This document shows positions 32,281-39,889 of a stretch of 64,000 bases of DNA, in pieces; the first letter of the stretch is position 1, and each line of letters opens with the position of its first letter. Location of the stretch: positions 642,979 through 706,978 of the forward strand of contig NZ_KE386810.1 in assembly GCF_000428885.1 (NCBI RefSeq), read 5' to 3'. The position numbers and the translations under genes are program-made. The notes below the pieces were generated by a model. It was given only the letters and a program-made list of their open reading frames with translations. It was not told the origin of the DNA and ran no database searches. The DNA is from Geothrix fermentans DSM 14018 (GTDB taxonomy: Bacteria; Acidobacteriota; Holophagae; Holophagales; Holophagaceae).

Positions 32281-33225
32281 GTGCCAGTCGAACCGCCGCA
32301 ACCGCTGGCATTCAGAGACTGGCTTCGATCCGAGGCGCTGGCCGCCGGGTTCGCCCGAGCCGGGTTCGCCGCCTGCGGCCCCTTCCAGAACGAGGAAGGG
32401 CATCTCCGAGCCTGGTTCCAGGAGGGCCGGAGCGCCCTGCTTCCCTATCTGGACCCGGCCACGCTCCTGGACCCCAGGGCCCTCTGGCCCCAGGCCCGCA
32501 CGGCCCTGGCAGGTTTCTTCCCCTACGCCCGGCCCGAGGCCGTGCCCGGCGCGGCTCCAGGCAGCCTCAAGCTGAGCCGCTACCTCTGGGGCCCGGACTA
32601 CCACATGATTCTCAAGCCACGCCTGGCCCGGCTGCTGGAGGCCGCCCAGGCCCGCTGGCCGGGGCTGGAGGGTCGCGTCTGCGTGGACACGGCCCCCCTG
32701 CTGGAGCGCCAGCTGGCGGCCCGGGCCGGCCTGGGCTGGCAGGGCAAGCACACCCTCCTCATCGCCGGGAAGGACGGCTCCTGGGGCTTCCTGGGCGTGC
32801 TGCTGCTCTCCGTGGACCTGCCCCCGGACGAGCCCTTCGGCACCCAGCAGTGCGGGACCTGCACGGCCTGCCTGGAGGCCTGCCCCTCCGGCGCCCTGGA
32901 GCCCTTCCGCCTGGACCCGGCCCGCTGCCTCACCACCTACACCATCGAGACCGAGGCCGAGCCGCCCCCGGCCGTCGCCGCCGCCCTGGCGGCGAGCCGG
33001 TGGGCCGCAGGCTGCGATGCCTGCCAGGAGGCCTGCCCCTGGAACCGGGCCCCAGTCTGGGGGGACCCGGCCCTCTGGGGCGGCCCGAGCCCCCTCCACA
33101 CCCGCTCGGCTGAGGAGCTTCCTCACGGTGCCGCCCAGTGGCGGAAGCTCACCCGCCGGACCGCCCTGAGGCGCGTCCGGGACCGCCACTGGCGGGCGAC
33201 CCTGGCCAGAATCCAGAACTCGTGA
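32281..33225 (+). CDS. queG: Epoxyqueuosine reductase QueG
   Basis: QueG reduces epoxyqueuosine to queuosine in the wobble position of tRNAs, using cobalamin and iron-sulfur clusters. The 314-residue protein has the catalytic Asp region VCVDTAPLLER, GLGWQGKHTLLI and two ferredoxin-like motifs CGTCTACLEACPSGAL and CDACQEACPWNR. The start is GTG at 32281 with GGGAGG about 12 bases upstream; a later start would cut the conserved N-terminus. The C-terminal HEAT-like repeat found in some homologues is missing. Confidence 0.92.
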   Translation: MPVEPPQPLAFRDWLRSEALAAGFARAGFAACGPFQNEEGHLRAWFQEGRSALLPYLDPATLLDPRALWPQARTALAGFFPYARPEAVPGAAPGSLKLSRYLWGPDYHMILKPRLARLLEAAQARWPGLEGRVCVDTAPLLERQLAARAGLGWQGKHTLLIAGKDGSWGFLGVLLLSVDLPPDEPFGTQQCGTCTACLEACPSGALEPFRLDPARCLTTYTIETEAEPPPAVAAALAASRWAAGCDACQEACPWNRAPVWGDPALWGGPSPLHTRSAEELPHGAAQWRKLTRRTALRRVRDRHWRATLARIQNS

Positions 33226-33232
33226 TTTTTCA

Positions 33233-33262
33233 TTGGAAGTGCTTGGCTTTTTTCCCTATAAA
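33233..33262 (+). promoter_or_regulatory. Probable sigma-70-type promoter of speA
   Basis: TTGGAA (33233-33238) and TATAAA (33257-33262) are 18 bp apart in a local AT-rich patch directly after queG. The start of speA lies 50 bp downstream. Confidence 0.6.
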
Positions 33263-33311
33263 CGAACTTCCGGCCAAAGGTGGCCACCAAGGTTTTGAGG
33301 AGGCACCTCGG

Positions 33312-35207
33312 ATGCCCATGAAGCACTGGACGGTCCAGGACGCCGCGACCCTGTACGGCGTGAAGGAGTGGGGGAACGGCTACTTCGGCATCAATGCCAA
33401 GGGCCATCTGGAGATCACCCCCACCAAGGACGAGTCCCTCAGTTGCGACGTCTACGAGATCGTCCAGCACCTGAAGAAGAAGGGCATCCGCACTCCCGTG
33501 AACCTGCGCTTCCCCCAGGTGCTGGACCACCGCGTGGTGGAGGTCAACGAGGCCTTCCGGCGCGCCATCATCGAGTTCGGCTACGAGGGCGGCTATCAGG
33601 GCGTCTTCCCCGTGAAGACCAACCAGACCAAGGAAGTGGTCGAGGAGATCATCCGCTCCGGCAACAAGTACCACTACGGGCTCGAGGCCGGCTCCAAGCC
33701 CGAGCTGATCATCGCCCTCAGCCAGGACCTGCATCCCGAGGCCCTGGTGCTCTGCAACGGCTACAAGGACGAGTCCTTCATCCGCATGGCCCTGCTGGCC
33801 CGCAAGGCCGGCCGCAAGGTGGTCATCACCGTGGAGAAGATGACCGAGCTGCCTCTGATCCTGAAGGTGGCCAAGGAACTGAAAGTCGAGCCCCTCATCG
33901 GGCTGCGCGCCAAGCTCAACGCCCAGGGCAGCGGCAAGTGGGAGACCAGCGCCGGCGACCATGCGAAGTTCGGCCTCACCACCCGCGAGATCCTCGACGC
34001 CATCGAAGTGCTGGAGAAGCGCGACCTGCTGGACAGCGTCATCGAGCTGCACTTCCACATCGGTAGCCAGATCACGGACATCCGCAAGATCAAATCGGCC
34101 ATGAAGGAGGCCACCCGCATCTACGCCAAGCTCCGCAAGCTGGGCGTGCCCATCCGCTACCTGAACGTGGGCGGCGGCCTGGGCGTGGACTACGACGGCA
34201 GCAAGACCACCTTCAGCAGCTCCATGAACTACACCATCAGCGAGTACGCCGCCGATGTGGTCTACACGACCAAGGACATCTGCACCCAGGAGCAGGTGCC
34301 CATGCCGGACCTGCTCAGCGAGTCGGGCCGCGCCATCGTGGCCTACCACGAGGTGGTGGTGGTGGACATCATCGGCCTCATCGACACCACCCACACCAAG
34401 TACACGGTGACGCTCACGGGCAACGAACCCCAGATCCTCAAGGAGCTGGCCTACACCCGCGACAACATCTCCGTGAAGAACTTCGCCGAGATGTACCACG
34501 ACGCCATCACCCAGAAGGACGAGCTGCTCACGCTCTTCAACCTGGGCTACCTGGGCCTCGAGGACCGCAGCAAGGGCGAGACGCTGTTCTGGGAGGTCTG
34601 CCGCAAGCTCTCCCGCATCCTCAGCAGCAAGAGCCTGAAGTATGTCCCCGAGGAGTTCCAGGACCTCAACAAGAGCCTGGCGGACAAGCTCATCGCCAAC
34701 TTCAGCCTCTTCCAGTCCATGCCCGACCACTGGGCCATCGAGCAGCTCTTCCCGGTGATGCCCATCCACCGGCTCAAGGAGAAGCCCGGCCTGTCCGCCA
34801 CCCTCTGCGACATCACCTGCGACAGCGACGGGAAGATGGAGAAGTTCATCGACCTGAAGGACGTGCGCGACGAACTCCCCTTCCACGAGCCCCGCGGCGG
34901 CGAGGCCTACTACGTGGCGTTCTTCCTGACCGGCGCCTACCAGGACATCCTGGGCATGCGCCACAACCTCTTCGGCGCCCCCAACGAGGCCCACATCGTG
35001 GTGGACGAGGACGACACCTTCAAGGTGCAGCACATCGTCAAGGGCGACACGGTGGATCATGTGCTCCGCAGCGTCCATTACGATCCCGACGTGCTCGTCC
35101 AGGGCCCCCAGACCAAGCGCAAGACCAGCGCCAAGAGCGATGCCGCGGAGGCCCTGCGCGCCCTGCTCACCGAGGAACGGTCGCTGCACACGTATCTGGA
35201 GATTTAG
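33312..35207 (+). CDS. speA: Biosynthetic arginine decarboxylase
   Basis: SpeA converts arginine to agmatine with PLP, the first step of putrescine/spermidine synthesis from arginine. The 631-residue protein has the alanine-racemase-type barrel with the PLP lysine in GVFPVKTNQ (K102), the SNKYHYGLEAGSK-like segment NKYHYGLEAGSKPEL, the HFHIGSQ motif, the GGGLGVDY phosphate-binding turn and the C-terminal CDITCDSDGK that supplies the second-subunit Cys. The ATG at 33312 is chosen because GAGGAGG lies eight bases upstream; the frame is open further 5' through queG by chance. No other polyamine gene is adjacent. Confidence 0.94.
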   Translation: MPMKHWTVQDAATLYGVKEWGNGYFGINAKGHLEITPTKDESLSCDVYEIVQHLKKKGIRTPVNLRFPQVLDHRVVEVNEAFRRAIIEFGYEGGYQGVFPVKTNQTKEVVEEIIRSGNKYHYGLEAGSKPELIIALSQDLHPEALVLCNGYKDESFIRMALLARKAGRKVVITVEKMTELPLILKVAKELKVEPLIGLRAKLNAQGSGKWETSAGDHAKFGLTTREILDAIEVLEKRDLLDSVIELHFHIGSQITDIRKIKSAMKEATRIYAKLRKLGVPIRYLNVGGGLGVDYDGSKTTFSSSMNYTISEYAADVVYTTKDICTQEQVPMPDLLSESGRAIVAYHEVVVVDIIGLIDTTHTKYTVTLTGNEPQILKELAYTRDNISVKNFAEMYHDAITQKDELLTLFNLGYLGLEDRSKGETLFWEVCRKLSRILSSKSLKYVPEEFQDLNKSLADKLIANFSLFQSMPDHWAIEQLFPVMPIHRLKEKPGLSATLCDITCDSDGKMEKFIDLKDVRDELPFHEPRGGEAYYVAFFLTGAYQDILGMRHNLFGAPNEAHIVVDEDDTFKVQHIVKGDTVDHVLRSVHYDPDVLVQGPQTKRKTSAKSDAAEALRALLTEERSLHTYLEI

Positions 35208-35210
35208 CTC

Positions 35211-35259
35211 TCGGCTGTCAGCTATCGGCTATCGGCTGTCAGCTATCGGCTGTCAGTAG
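35211..35259. repeat. Heptanucleotide tandem repeat between speA and guaD
   Basis: Seven consecutive 7-bp words of the form TC[AG]GCT[AG] run from 35211 (TCGGCTG, TCAGCTA, TCGGCTA, TCGGCTG, TCAGCTA, TCGGCTG, then TCAGTAG). The same array can be read as a 21-bp unit. The last word contains the guaD stop codon. It fills the whole gap between the convergent speA and guaD genes. Confidence 0.85.
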
Positions 35260-35735
35260 GGGGTTTTGTCGGGCTTCTTCGCCCAGGCGCGGAAAACGTC
35301 CAGGGCTTCGTCGCGCAGGAGCTGGCGGGACGGGAGTCTGCGGGCTTCCGCGGGAAGGGCCACCTCCCGGTAGAGCCACTCGTCGTCGAACTGGATGGCG
35401 GCGGCGTCCTCCCGGCCGTTGGCGTACCAGAGGCGGTCCAGCCGGGCCCAGTAGACGGCCCCCAGGCACATGGGGCAGGGCTCGCAGCTGGTGTAGATCT
35501 CGCAGCCCCGCAGCTGGAAGGTGCCCAGCCTCTGGCAGGCCTGGCGGATGGCCACGACTTCGGCGTGGGCCGTGGGGTCGTGGGAAGACGTGACTCGATT
35601 CCAGCCCTCGCCCACGATCTGGCCGTCCTTCACCACCACCGCGCCGAAGGGTCCCCCCTCGCCCGCCTCCATGTGGACCCGGGAGAGCTCGATGGCGCGC
35701 CGCATGAAGCGCAGGGAATCCTCGTCCGTCGGCAT
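35253..35735 (-). CDS. guaD: Guanine deaminase (cytidine-deaminase fold)
   Basis: This is a 160-residue zinc enzyme that deaminates guanine to xanthine, as in the small Bacillus-type GuaD. Zinc ligands and the catalytic Glu are visible in PTAHAEVVAIRQACQ and SCEPCPMCLGAVYWARL. The C-terminal part (FDDEWLYREVALPAEARRLP) resembles GuaD rather than the tRNA adenosine deaminase TadA. The ATG at 35735 has GGAG seven bases upstream. A role as another nucleobase deaminase cannot be excluded. Confidence 0.85.
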   Translation of the reverse strand: MPTDEDSLRFMRRAIELSRVHMEAGEGGPFGAVVVKDGQIVGEGWNRVTSSHDPTAHAEVVAIRQACQRLGTFQLRGCEIYTSCEPCPMCLGAVYWARLDRLWYANGREDAAAIQFDDEWLYREVALPAEARRLPSRQLLRDEALDVFRAWAKKPDKTPY

Positions 35736-35772
35736 GTCGCGTCTCCGGAGCCAGTCTCTCACCTTCCGGCGC

Positions 35773-36255
35773 TCAGGACTCCCAGCGCGGCTCAGGCCGC
35801 TGTTTCCAGAGCCAGATGATGTAGTCCACGTTCTTCGGCACGGCGCCCAGGGCCTTGAGGCGGGTCATGTTCTGGGCCCGGTGGTGCTGGGTGTGCATGC
35901 AGACCTGGGTCAGGGCCTCCGCCACGGTCACCAGGCAGGGCGGGTCAGGGAACCAGGGCACCCGGATGGTGCGGGCCAGGGCCGCTTCGTCCAGGCTGCG
36001 GATCAGGGCCTGGAAGGCCGCGTGGCCGGCCCAGCAGCGCCCCTTCAGTGCCTCGAAGTCCGGAACCGGGCGGTCCTCCAGCGTGGGGATCCCGCCCTGG
36101 AGGATCGCCAGGAAGGCCTCCTGGACATCCACCAGGTGGCCCGTCCGCGTCCGCAGGTCGAGGTCCTCGCGGACCGCCGACTTGCCCCAGGCATGGAAGA
36201 ACATCGCATCGGCCCAGGCCTGGTGGCCGAGCAGGTCCTTGAGCAGAGCGGACAT
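35773..36255 (-). CDS. DinB-family protein
   Basis: This is a 160-residue protein with the four-helix DinB fold: an N-terminal LLGHQAWADAMFF helix and, toward the C-terminus, CMHTQHHRAQNMTRLKALG. Three His residues at the expected spacing (one in helix 1, two in HTQHH) would bind a metal. Members include bacillithiol- or glutathione-type transferases and many of unknown function. The ATG at 36255 is chosen; a GTG two codons earlier is possible. It stands alone, 37 nt upstream of guaD on the same strand. Confidence 0.82.
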   Translation of the reverse strand: MSALLKDLLGHQAWADAMFFHAWGKSAVREDLDLRTRTGHLVDVQEAFLAILQGGIPTLEDRPVPDFEALKGRCWAGHAAFQALIRSLDEAALARTIRVPWFPDPPCLVTVAEALTQVCMHTQHHRAQNMTRLKALGAVPKNVDYIIWLWKQRPEPRWES

Positions 36256-36375
36256 GGGCACCCCCGGAAAGCGCTGATCCTCGCGGACGCATCCTACCGG
36301 AGGTCGCCACCCCGCGGGAGGGGCATCTGTCGGAGAATGGGGACCAGACCATCACCATTCCAGCGGAGGCGTCCC

Positions 36376-37263
36376 ATGGACATCCAGCGTGTCGGCATCG
36401 TCGGTTGCGGCCTCATGGGCTCGGGCATCGCGCAGTGCGCGGCGGAGGCGGGCTGCGAGGTCTGGGTGAAGGAGGCGGACGAGTCCCTGCTCGCCAGGGG
36501 CCTGGCCCGGATCAGCGGAGCCTGGGAGCGGGCCGAGGGCAAGGGGAAGATCACGGGGGAGCAGCGGAACGCCTTCATCGCCCGTCTCCACGGAACCCTC
36601 GCCTTCGCGGACCTGGCCGGATGCGACCTGGCGGTGGAGGCCGTCCCCGAGCGCATGGACCTCAAGCTGGAGACCTTCGCCGAGCTGGACAAGGTCCTGG
36701 GGGCCCACGCGGTACTCTGCACCAACACCTCCAGCCTCACCGTGGCCCACCTCAGCCCCGTGCTGAGCCCGGAGCGCCTGCCCCGGCTGGCGGGCCTGCA
36801 CTTCTTCAACCCCGTGCCCGCCATGCCCCTGGTGGAGATCGTCCGCACCCTGGCCACGGACGGGGACACCCTGGCGGCCCTGAAGGGCTTCGTCCAGAGG
36901 CTCGGCAAGACCGCCGTGCTGGCGCCCGACGCCCCGGGCTTCGTGGTGAACCGGCTCCTGGTGCCCTACCTGCTGGATGCCCTCCGCTGTGCCGAGCAGA
37001 AGCTCGCCACGGTGGAGGACATCGACACGGCCATGAAGCTGGGCTGCGGCCACCCCATGGGCCCCCTGCACCTCAGCGACTTCATCGGCCTCGACACCAT
37101 GCAGAGCGTGGCCGATGTGATGTTCGAGGCCTTCGGGGAACCCCGGTTCAAGGCTCCGTCCATCCTGCGCCAGCTGGTGGCCGCCGGCCGACTGGGCCGC
37201 AAGTCCGGCGCGGGCTTCTACCGCTGGGAGGGCGAGAAGCGCCTGGAGGCCCTCCCGCTCTGA
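36376..37263 (+). CDS. hbd: 3-hydroxybutyryl-CoA dehydrogenase
   Basis: The enzyme interconverts acetoacetyl-CoA (or another 3-oxoacyl-CoA) and the 3-hydroxy form with NAD(H). The 295-residue protein has the Rossmann motif VGIVGCGLMGSGIAQ, the NTSSLTV and HFFNPVPAMPLVE motifs with the catalytic His, and a C-terminal domain with GFVVNRLLVPYL and GCGHPMGPLHLSDFIGLDT. Length matches stand-alone Hbd. GGAGG lies six bases before the ATG. No thiolase or crotonase is adjacent, so whether it serves fatty-acid oxidation or synthesis of a storage polymer is unknown. Confidence 0.9.
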   Translation: MDIQRVGIVGCGLMGSGIAQCAAEAGCEVWVKEADESLLARGLARISGAWERAEGKGKITGEQRNAFIARLHGTLAFADLAGCDLAVEAVPERMDLKLETFAELDKVLGAHAVLCTNTSSLTVAHLSPVLSPERLPRLAGLHFFNPVPAMPLVEIVRTLATDGDTLAALKGFVQRLGKTAVLAPDAPGFVVNRLLVPYLLDALRCAEQKLATVEDIDTAMKLGCGHPMGPLHLSDFIGLDTMQSVADVMFEAFGEPRFKAPSILRQLVAAGRLGRKSGAGFYRWEGEKRLEALPL

Positions 37264-37287
37264 GCCAGCTGGGGTACCCTGGCCCTG

Positions 37288-37638
37288 ATGCTGGACCTGC
37301 TGCTGATCCCCGCCGCCATCGTCCTGGCCCTGGCCCTGCGCGCGGTGCGACGGGGCGATCACCGGCTCCACGGCCACCTCATGGCCGCCGCCGCGACGGT
37401 GGTCCTCCTCCGGGTGGTCCTCCACCCCCGGGCCCTGGCCTCCCATCACCTGGTCCTCTGGCTGGTGCTCCTGGGCGCCGCCGGAACCACCCTCCTCCTG
37501 GGCCGGGCGGCCCTGGCCTGGCGCGAGGGCCGCGGGCGCAGCCCCTGGGTGCCCCGGGTCCACCGGGCCGCCGGGGCCATCACCCTGACCCTGGCGATCC
37601 TGGTGCTGGCGGTCTGGTTCCTGAGGAACGCCAGCTAA
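37288..37638 (+). CDS. Small four-helix membrane protein
   Basis: This is a 116-residue hydrophobic protein with four predicted helices. Charged or His-rich turns RRGDHRLHGHLM and RVHRAAGAITL recall DUF420-type or cytochrome-b-like small membrane proteins whose histidines could bind haem, but the match is loose. The gene lies 24 nt after hbd and ends 4 nt before the convergent purD. Function is not known. Confidence 0.6.
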   Translation: MLDLLLIPAAIVLALALRAVRRGDHRLHGHLMAAAATVVLLRVVLHPRALASHHLVLWLVLLGAAGTTLLLGRAALAWREGRGRSPWVPRVHRAAGAITLTLAILVLAVWFLRNAS

Positions 37639-37642
37639 GTCC

Positions 37643-38947
37643 TTACCAGCGGTCCTGGACGGTCCGGCCCTCGCGGGCGTGCCTCAGGGCCTTGAGGCCG
37701 ATGTCGCGGCGGACCTGCATGCCGGGCCAGGTGACCAGCGGCAGGGCGGCCTCGATGGCGGCCCGGGCCGTGGCGAGATCCGGCGCGGAGGTGGCCAGGT
37801 TCAGGACGCGGCCCCCGTTGGTGAGCCACTGCCCGGCCTCCTTGCGGGTGCCCGCGTGGATCACGGTGACATCGGGCGTCCCGATGGAGATGGGCACGCC
37901 CTTCCTGGCGCCCTCCGGATAGCCCTCCGCCGCCAGCACCACCGTGATGGCCGTGTGGGCCTTCAGCTTCAGGTCCCGGGAGGCCAGCCGGCCCTCGGCC
38001 ACCTCCAGCAGCAGGGCCGCCAGGTCCTCGTCCAGCAGCTGCATGAGCACCTGGGTCTCGGGATCGCCGAACCGGACGTTGTACTCCAGCAGCTTGGGGC
38101 CCGCCGCCGTCCACATGACGCCCAGGAACAGCACGCCCCGGGCCGCGAGGCCGTCCTTCTGGAGGCCGCGCACCGTGGGCTCCACCAGCTCGATCCGCAT
38201 CCGCTCCACGTCCTCGGGCCGCAGGAAGGGGATGGGCCCGAAGGCCCCCATGCCGCCGGTGTTGGGGCCATGGTCGCCCTCGAAGATGCGCTTGTGGTCC
38301 TGGCAGGCGGGGAGCATCGCATAGGCCGCGTGATCCGCATCCACGTCCACCAGCACATGCAGGGAGAGCTCCATGCCGTGCAGGGGTTCCTCGAACACCA
38401 CCGTACGGCTGGCATCCCCGAACTGCCCCTCCAGGAAGGCCCGGAAGGTCTCCAGGGCCTCGGACTCGCTCTGGGCCAGCACCACGCCCTTCCCCGCCGC
38501 CAGGCCGTCGGCCTTGAGGACGATGGGGTACCCGTAGGACCAGCCCCGGATCAGGGCCACGCCCTCAGCCAGGTCGGTGATGGTCTCGCTGGCGGCGCAG
38601 GGGATGCCGTGGCGCTGCATGAACGCCTTGGCGAAGGCCTTGCTCCCTTCCAGGTGCGCCGTGGCGGCGTCGTGGCCGAAGACGGGGATGCCCAGGGCCC
38701 GCACCGCGTCAGCCACACCGGCCACCAGGGGCAGCTCCGGCCCGGCCACCACCAGATCGGGACGGTTCGTCGCGCACCAGGCCGCCACGGCGGCCGGATC
38801 CTCCAGGTCCAGGGCCACACAGCCGCCCAGCTCCGCCAGGGCATCGCTCCCGGGCGCCGAGACCAGCTCCATAGGCCGGGCCGAGGCCCGGAGCTTCAGG
38901 GCCAGCGCGTGTTCCCGGCCGCCCGAGCCGAGGAGCAGGATCTTCAT
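37643..38947 (-). CDS. purD: Phosphoribosylamine--glycine ligase
   Basis: PurD joins glycine to 5-phosphoribosylamine in the second step of purine synthesis. The 434-residue protein starts KILLLGSGGREHALALKL and has the ATP-grasp region KADGLAAGKGVVLAQS, HDGPNTGGMGAF-like GDHGPNTGGMGAFGP and LEYNVRFGDPETQ. Length is normal. It is a single gene here, with no other pur gene in the window. Confidence 0.95.
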   Translation of the reverse strand: MKILLLGSGGREHALALKLRASARPMELVSAPGSDALAELGGCVALDLEDPAAVAAWCATNRPDLVVAGPELPLVAGVADAVRALGIPVFGHDAATAHLEGSKAFAKAFMQRHGIPCAASETITDLAEGVALIRGWSYGYPIVLKADGLAAGKGVVLAQSESEALETFRAFLEGQFGDASRTVVFEEPLHGMELSLHVLVDVDADHAAYAMLPACQDHKRIFEGDHGPNTGGMGAFGPIPFLRPEDVERMRIELVEPTVRGLQKDGLAARGVLFLGVMWTAAGPKLLEYNVRFGDPETQVLMQLLDEDLAALLLEVAEGRLASRDLKLKAHTAITVVLAAEGYPEGARKGVPISIGTPDVTVIHAGTRKEAGQWLTNGGRVLNLATSAPDLATARAAIEAALPLVTWPGMQVRRDIGLKALRHAREGRTVQDRW

Positions 38948-39002
38948 GGATGCCTCCGAACCCCAAGTATCGCCCGGTGGAGGCCAGGAGGAGGCCGGGA
39001 GG

Positions 39003-39052
39003 TTGACAGGGGATCGGGAGGTTCTTAATCTTTGTATTGAGATTGAGTCTCT
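39003..39052 (+). promoter_or_regulatory. Promoter of the tonB operon with a Fur-like dyad
   Basis: TTGACA (39003-39008) and TAATCT (39026-39031) are exactly 17 bp apart, giving a strong sigma-70-type promoter. Just downstream, at 39038-39052, lies the imperfect 7-1-7 dyad TGAGATTGAGTCTCT, which resembles iron-regulator (Fur) half sites. Its position over the expected transcription start would suit repression by iron-loaded Fur. The dyad match is partial, so the regulator is inferred mainly from the TonB/siderophore genes downstream. Confidence 0.55.
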
Positions 39053-39066
39053 TTATTGGATACCCC

Positions 39067-39837
39067 ATGCCCCGCCCGCCAGCCGCGCCGTCCGATCCCG
39101 CCCCCAGCCTTGAGGACCTGATCTACCGGTCCAGCCTCGTCACCAAGGACCCCGCCCTCGGCGCGGGCGATCGGGTCCGCGTGCTGGCCCTGAGCCTATT
39201 GGCCTACGGCTCCCTCGGGGCGGTGGCCGTGGGTCTGGGGGCCCGCGCCACGGGCCCGGTGGCGGTACCCCGGACCGTGACCCTCAGCTTCGTGGAGGAG
39301 GAGGTGCCGCTCCTGGCCCCGCCGCCCCCTCCGGCCGGGGCGCCCCAGGGCCCCCGCTCCGCAGGGGTGGCCGCGGAGCCCACGCCCGCACTGGTCCCCT
39401 GGCCAGAAGCGCCTCCCCGCGACACGCCCGAACCAGCTCCGGCCTCCGGCCCCAGCGCGCCGGCGGGCCCGGCCGGGGGCGTCCCCGGCGGCACGACGGG
39501 TGGCATTGCGGGCGGGACGATCGGCGGCACGGTTGGCGGCACGCCCGGGGGCGTGGTCCCGCCGCGCTTCGATGCCGCCTACCTGCAGAATCCGCCCCCG
39601 GACTACCCGGCCCTCTCCCGCCGCCTGGGCGAGGAGGGCCGCACGCTGCTGCGCGTGCTGATCTCGCCCGAGGGCCTGCCCCGGGACATCCAGCTCCAGG
39701 CCAGCAGCGGCTTCCCCCGCCTGGACCAGGCGGCCCTCCAGACCGTGCGCCGCTGGCGCTTCGTGCCCGCCATGCGCGGCGGCGAGACCTTCGCCGCCTG
39801 GGTGCTCGTGCCCATCCGCTTCGACCTCGAATCCTGA
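39067..39837 (+). CDS. tonB: TonB-type energy transducer
   Basis: This is a 256-residue protein with a cytoplasmic N-terminus, one transmembrane helix (about 36-58), a proline/glycine-rich periplasmic spacer and a C-terminal TonB domain (about 175-256: DYPALSRRLGEEG, VLISPEGLPRDIQLQASSG, LDQAALQTVRRWRFVPA). The spacer has an unusual run of GG[VTI] steps near residues 148-172 instead of the common Pro-Glu/Pro-Lys repeat. It transmits proton-motive force to the siderophore receptor encoded 52 nt downstream. The ATG at 39067 is preferred over an upstream TTG. No exbBD genes are present here. Confidence 0.88.
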   Translation: MPRPPAAPSDPAPSLEDLIYRSSLVTKDPALGAGDRVRVLALSLLAYGSLGAVAVGLGARATGPVAVPRTVTLSFVEEEVPLLAPPPPPAGAPQGPRSAGVAAEPTPALVPWPEAPPRDTPEPAPASGPSAPAGPAGGVPGGTTGGIAGGTIGGTVGGTPGGVVPPRFDAAYLQNPPPDYPALSRRLGEEGRTLLRVLISPEGLPRDIQLQASSGFPRLDQAALQTVRRWRFVPAMRGGETFAAWVLVPIRFDLES

Positions 39838-39889
39838 CCCCAGGCCCTTCCCGGCCCCCCTCCCAACCCCACCCGAACCCGGAGCCCCC

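Noticed and set aside
33138-33311. An N-terminal extension of SpeA from the upstream open frame
   Set aside because: The extension overlaps queG, is Pro/Ala-rich and is unlike SpeA. A strong GAGGAGG and a promoter point to the ATG at 33312.
33123-35189. A long open frame (688 codons) antisense to speA, and similar long antisense frames over most genes
   Set aside because: They mirror genes with clear protein families on the other strand and arise from high GC at third positions. Their translations are low-complexity and match no family.
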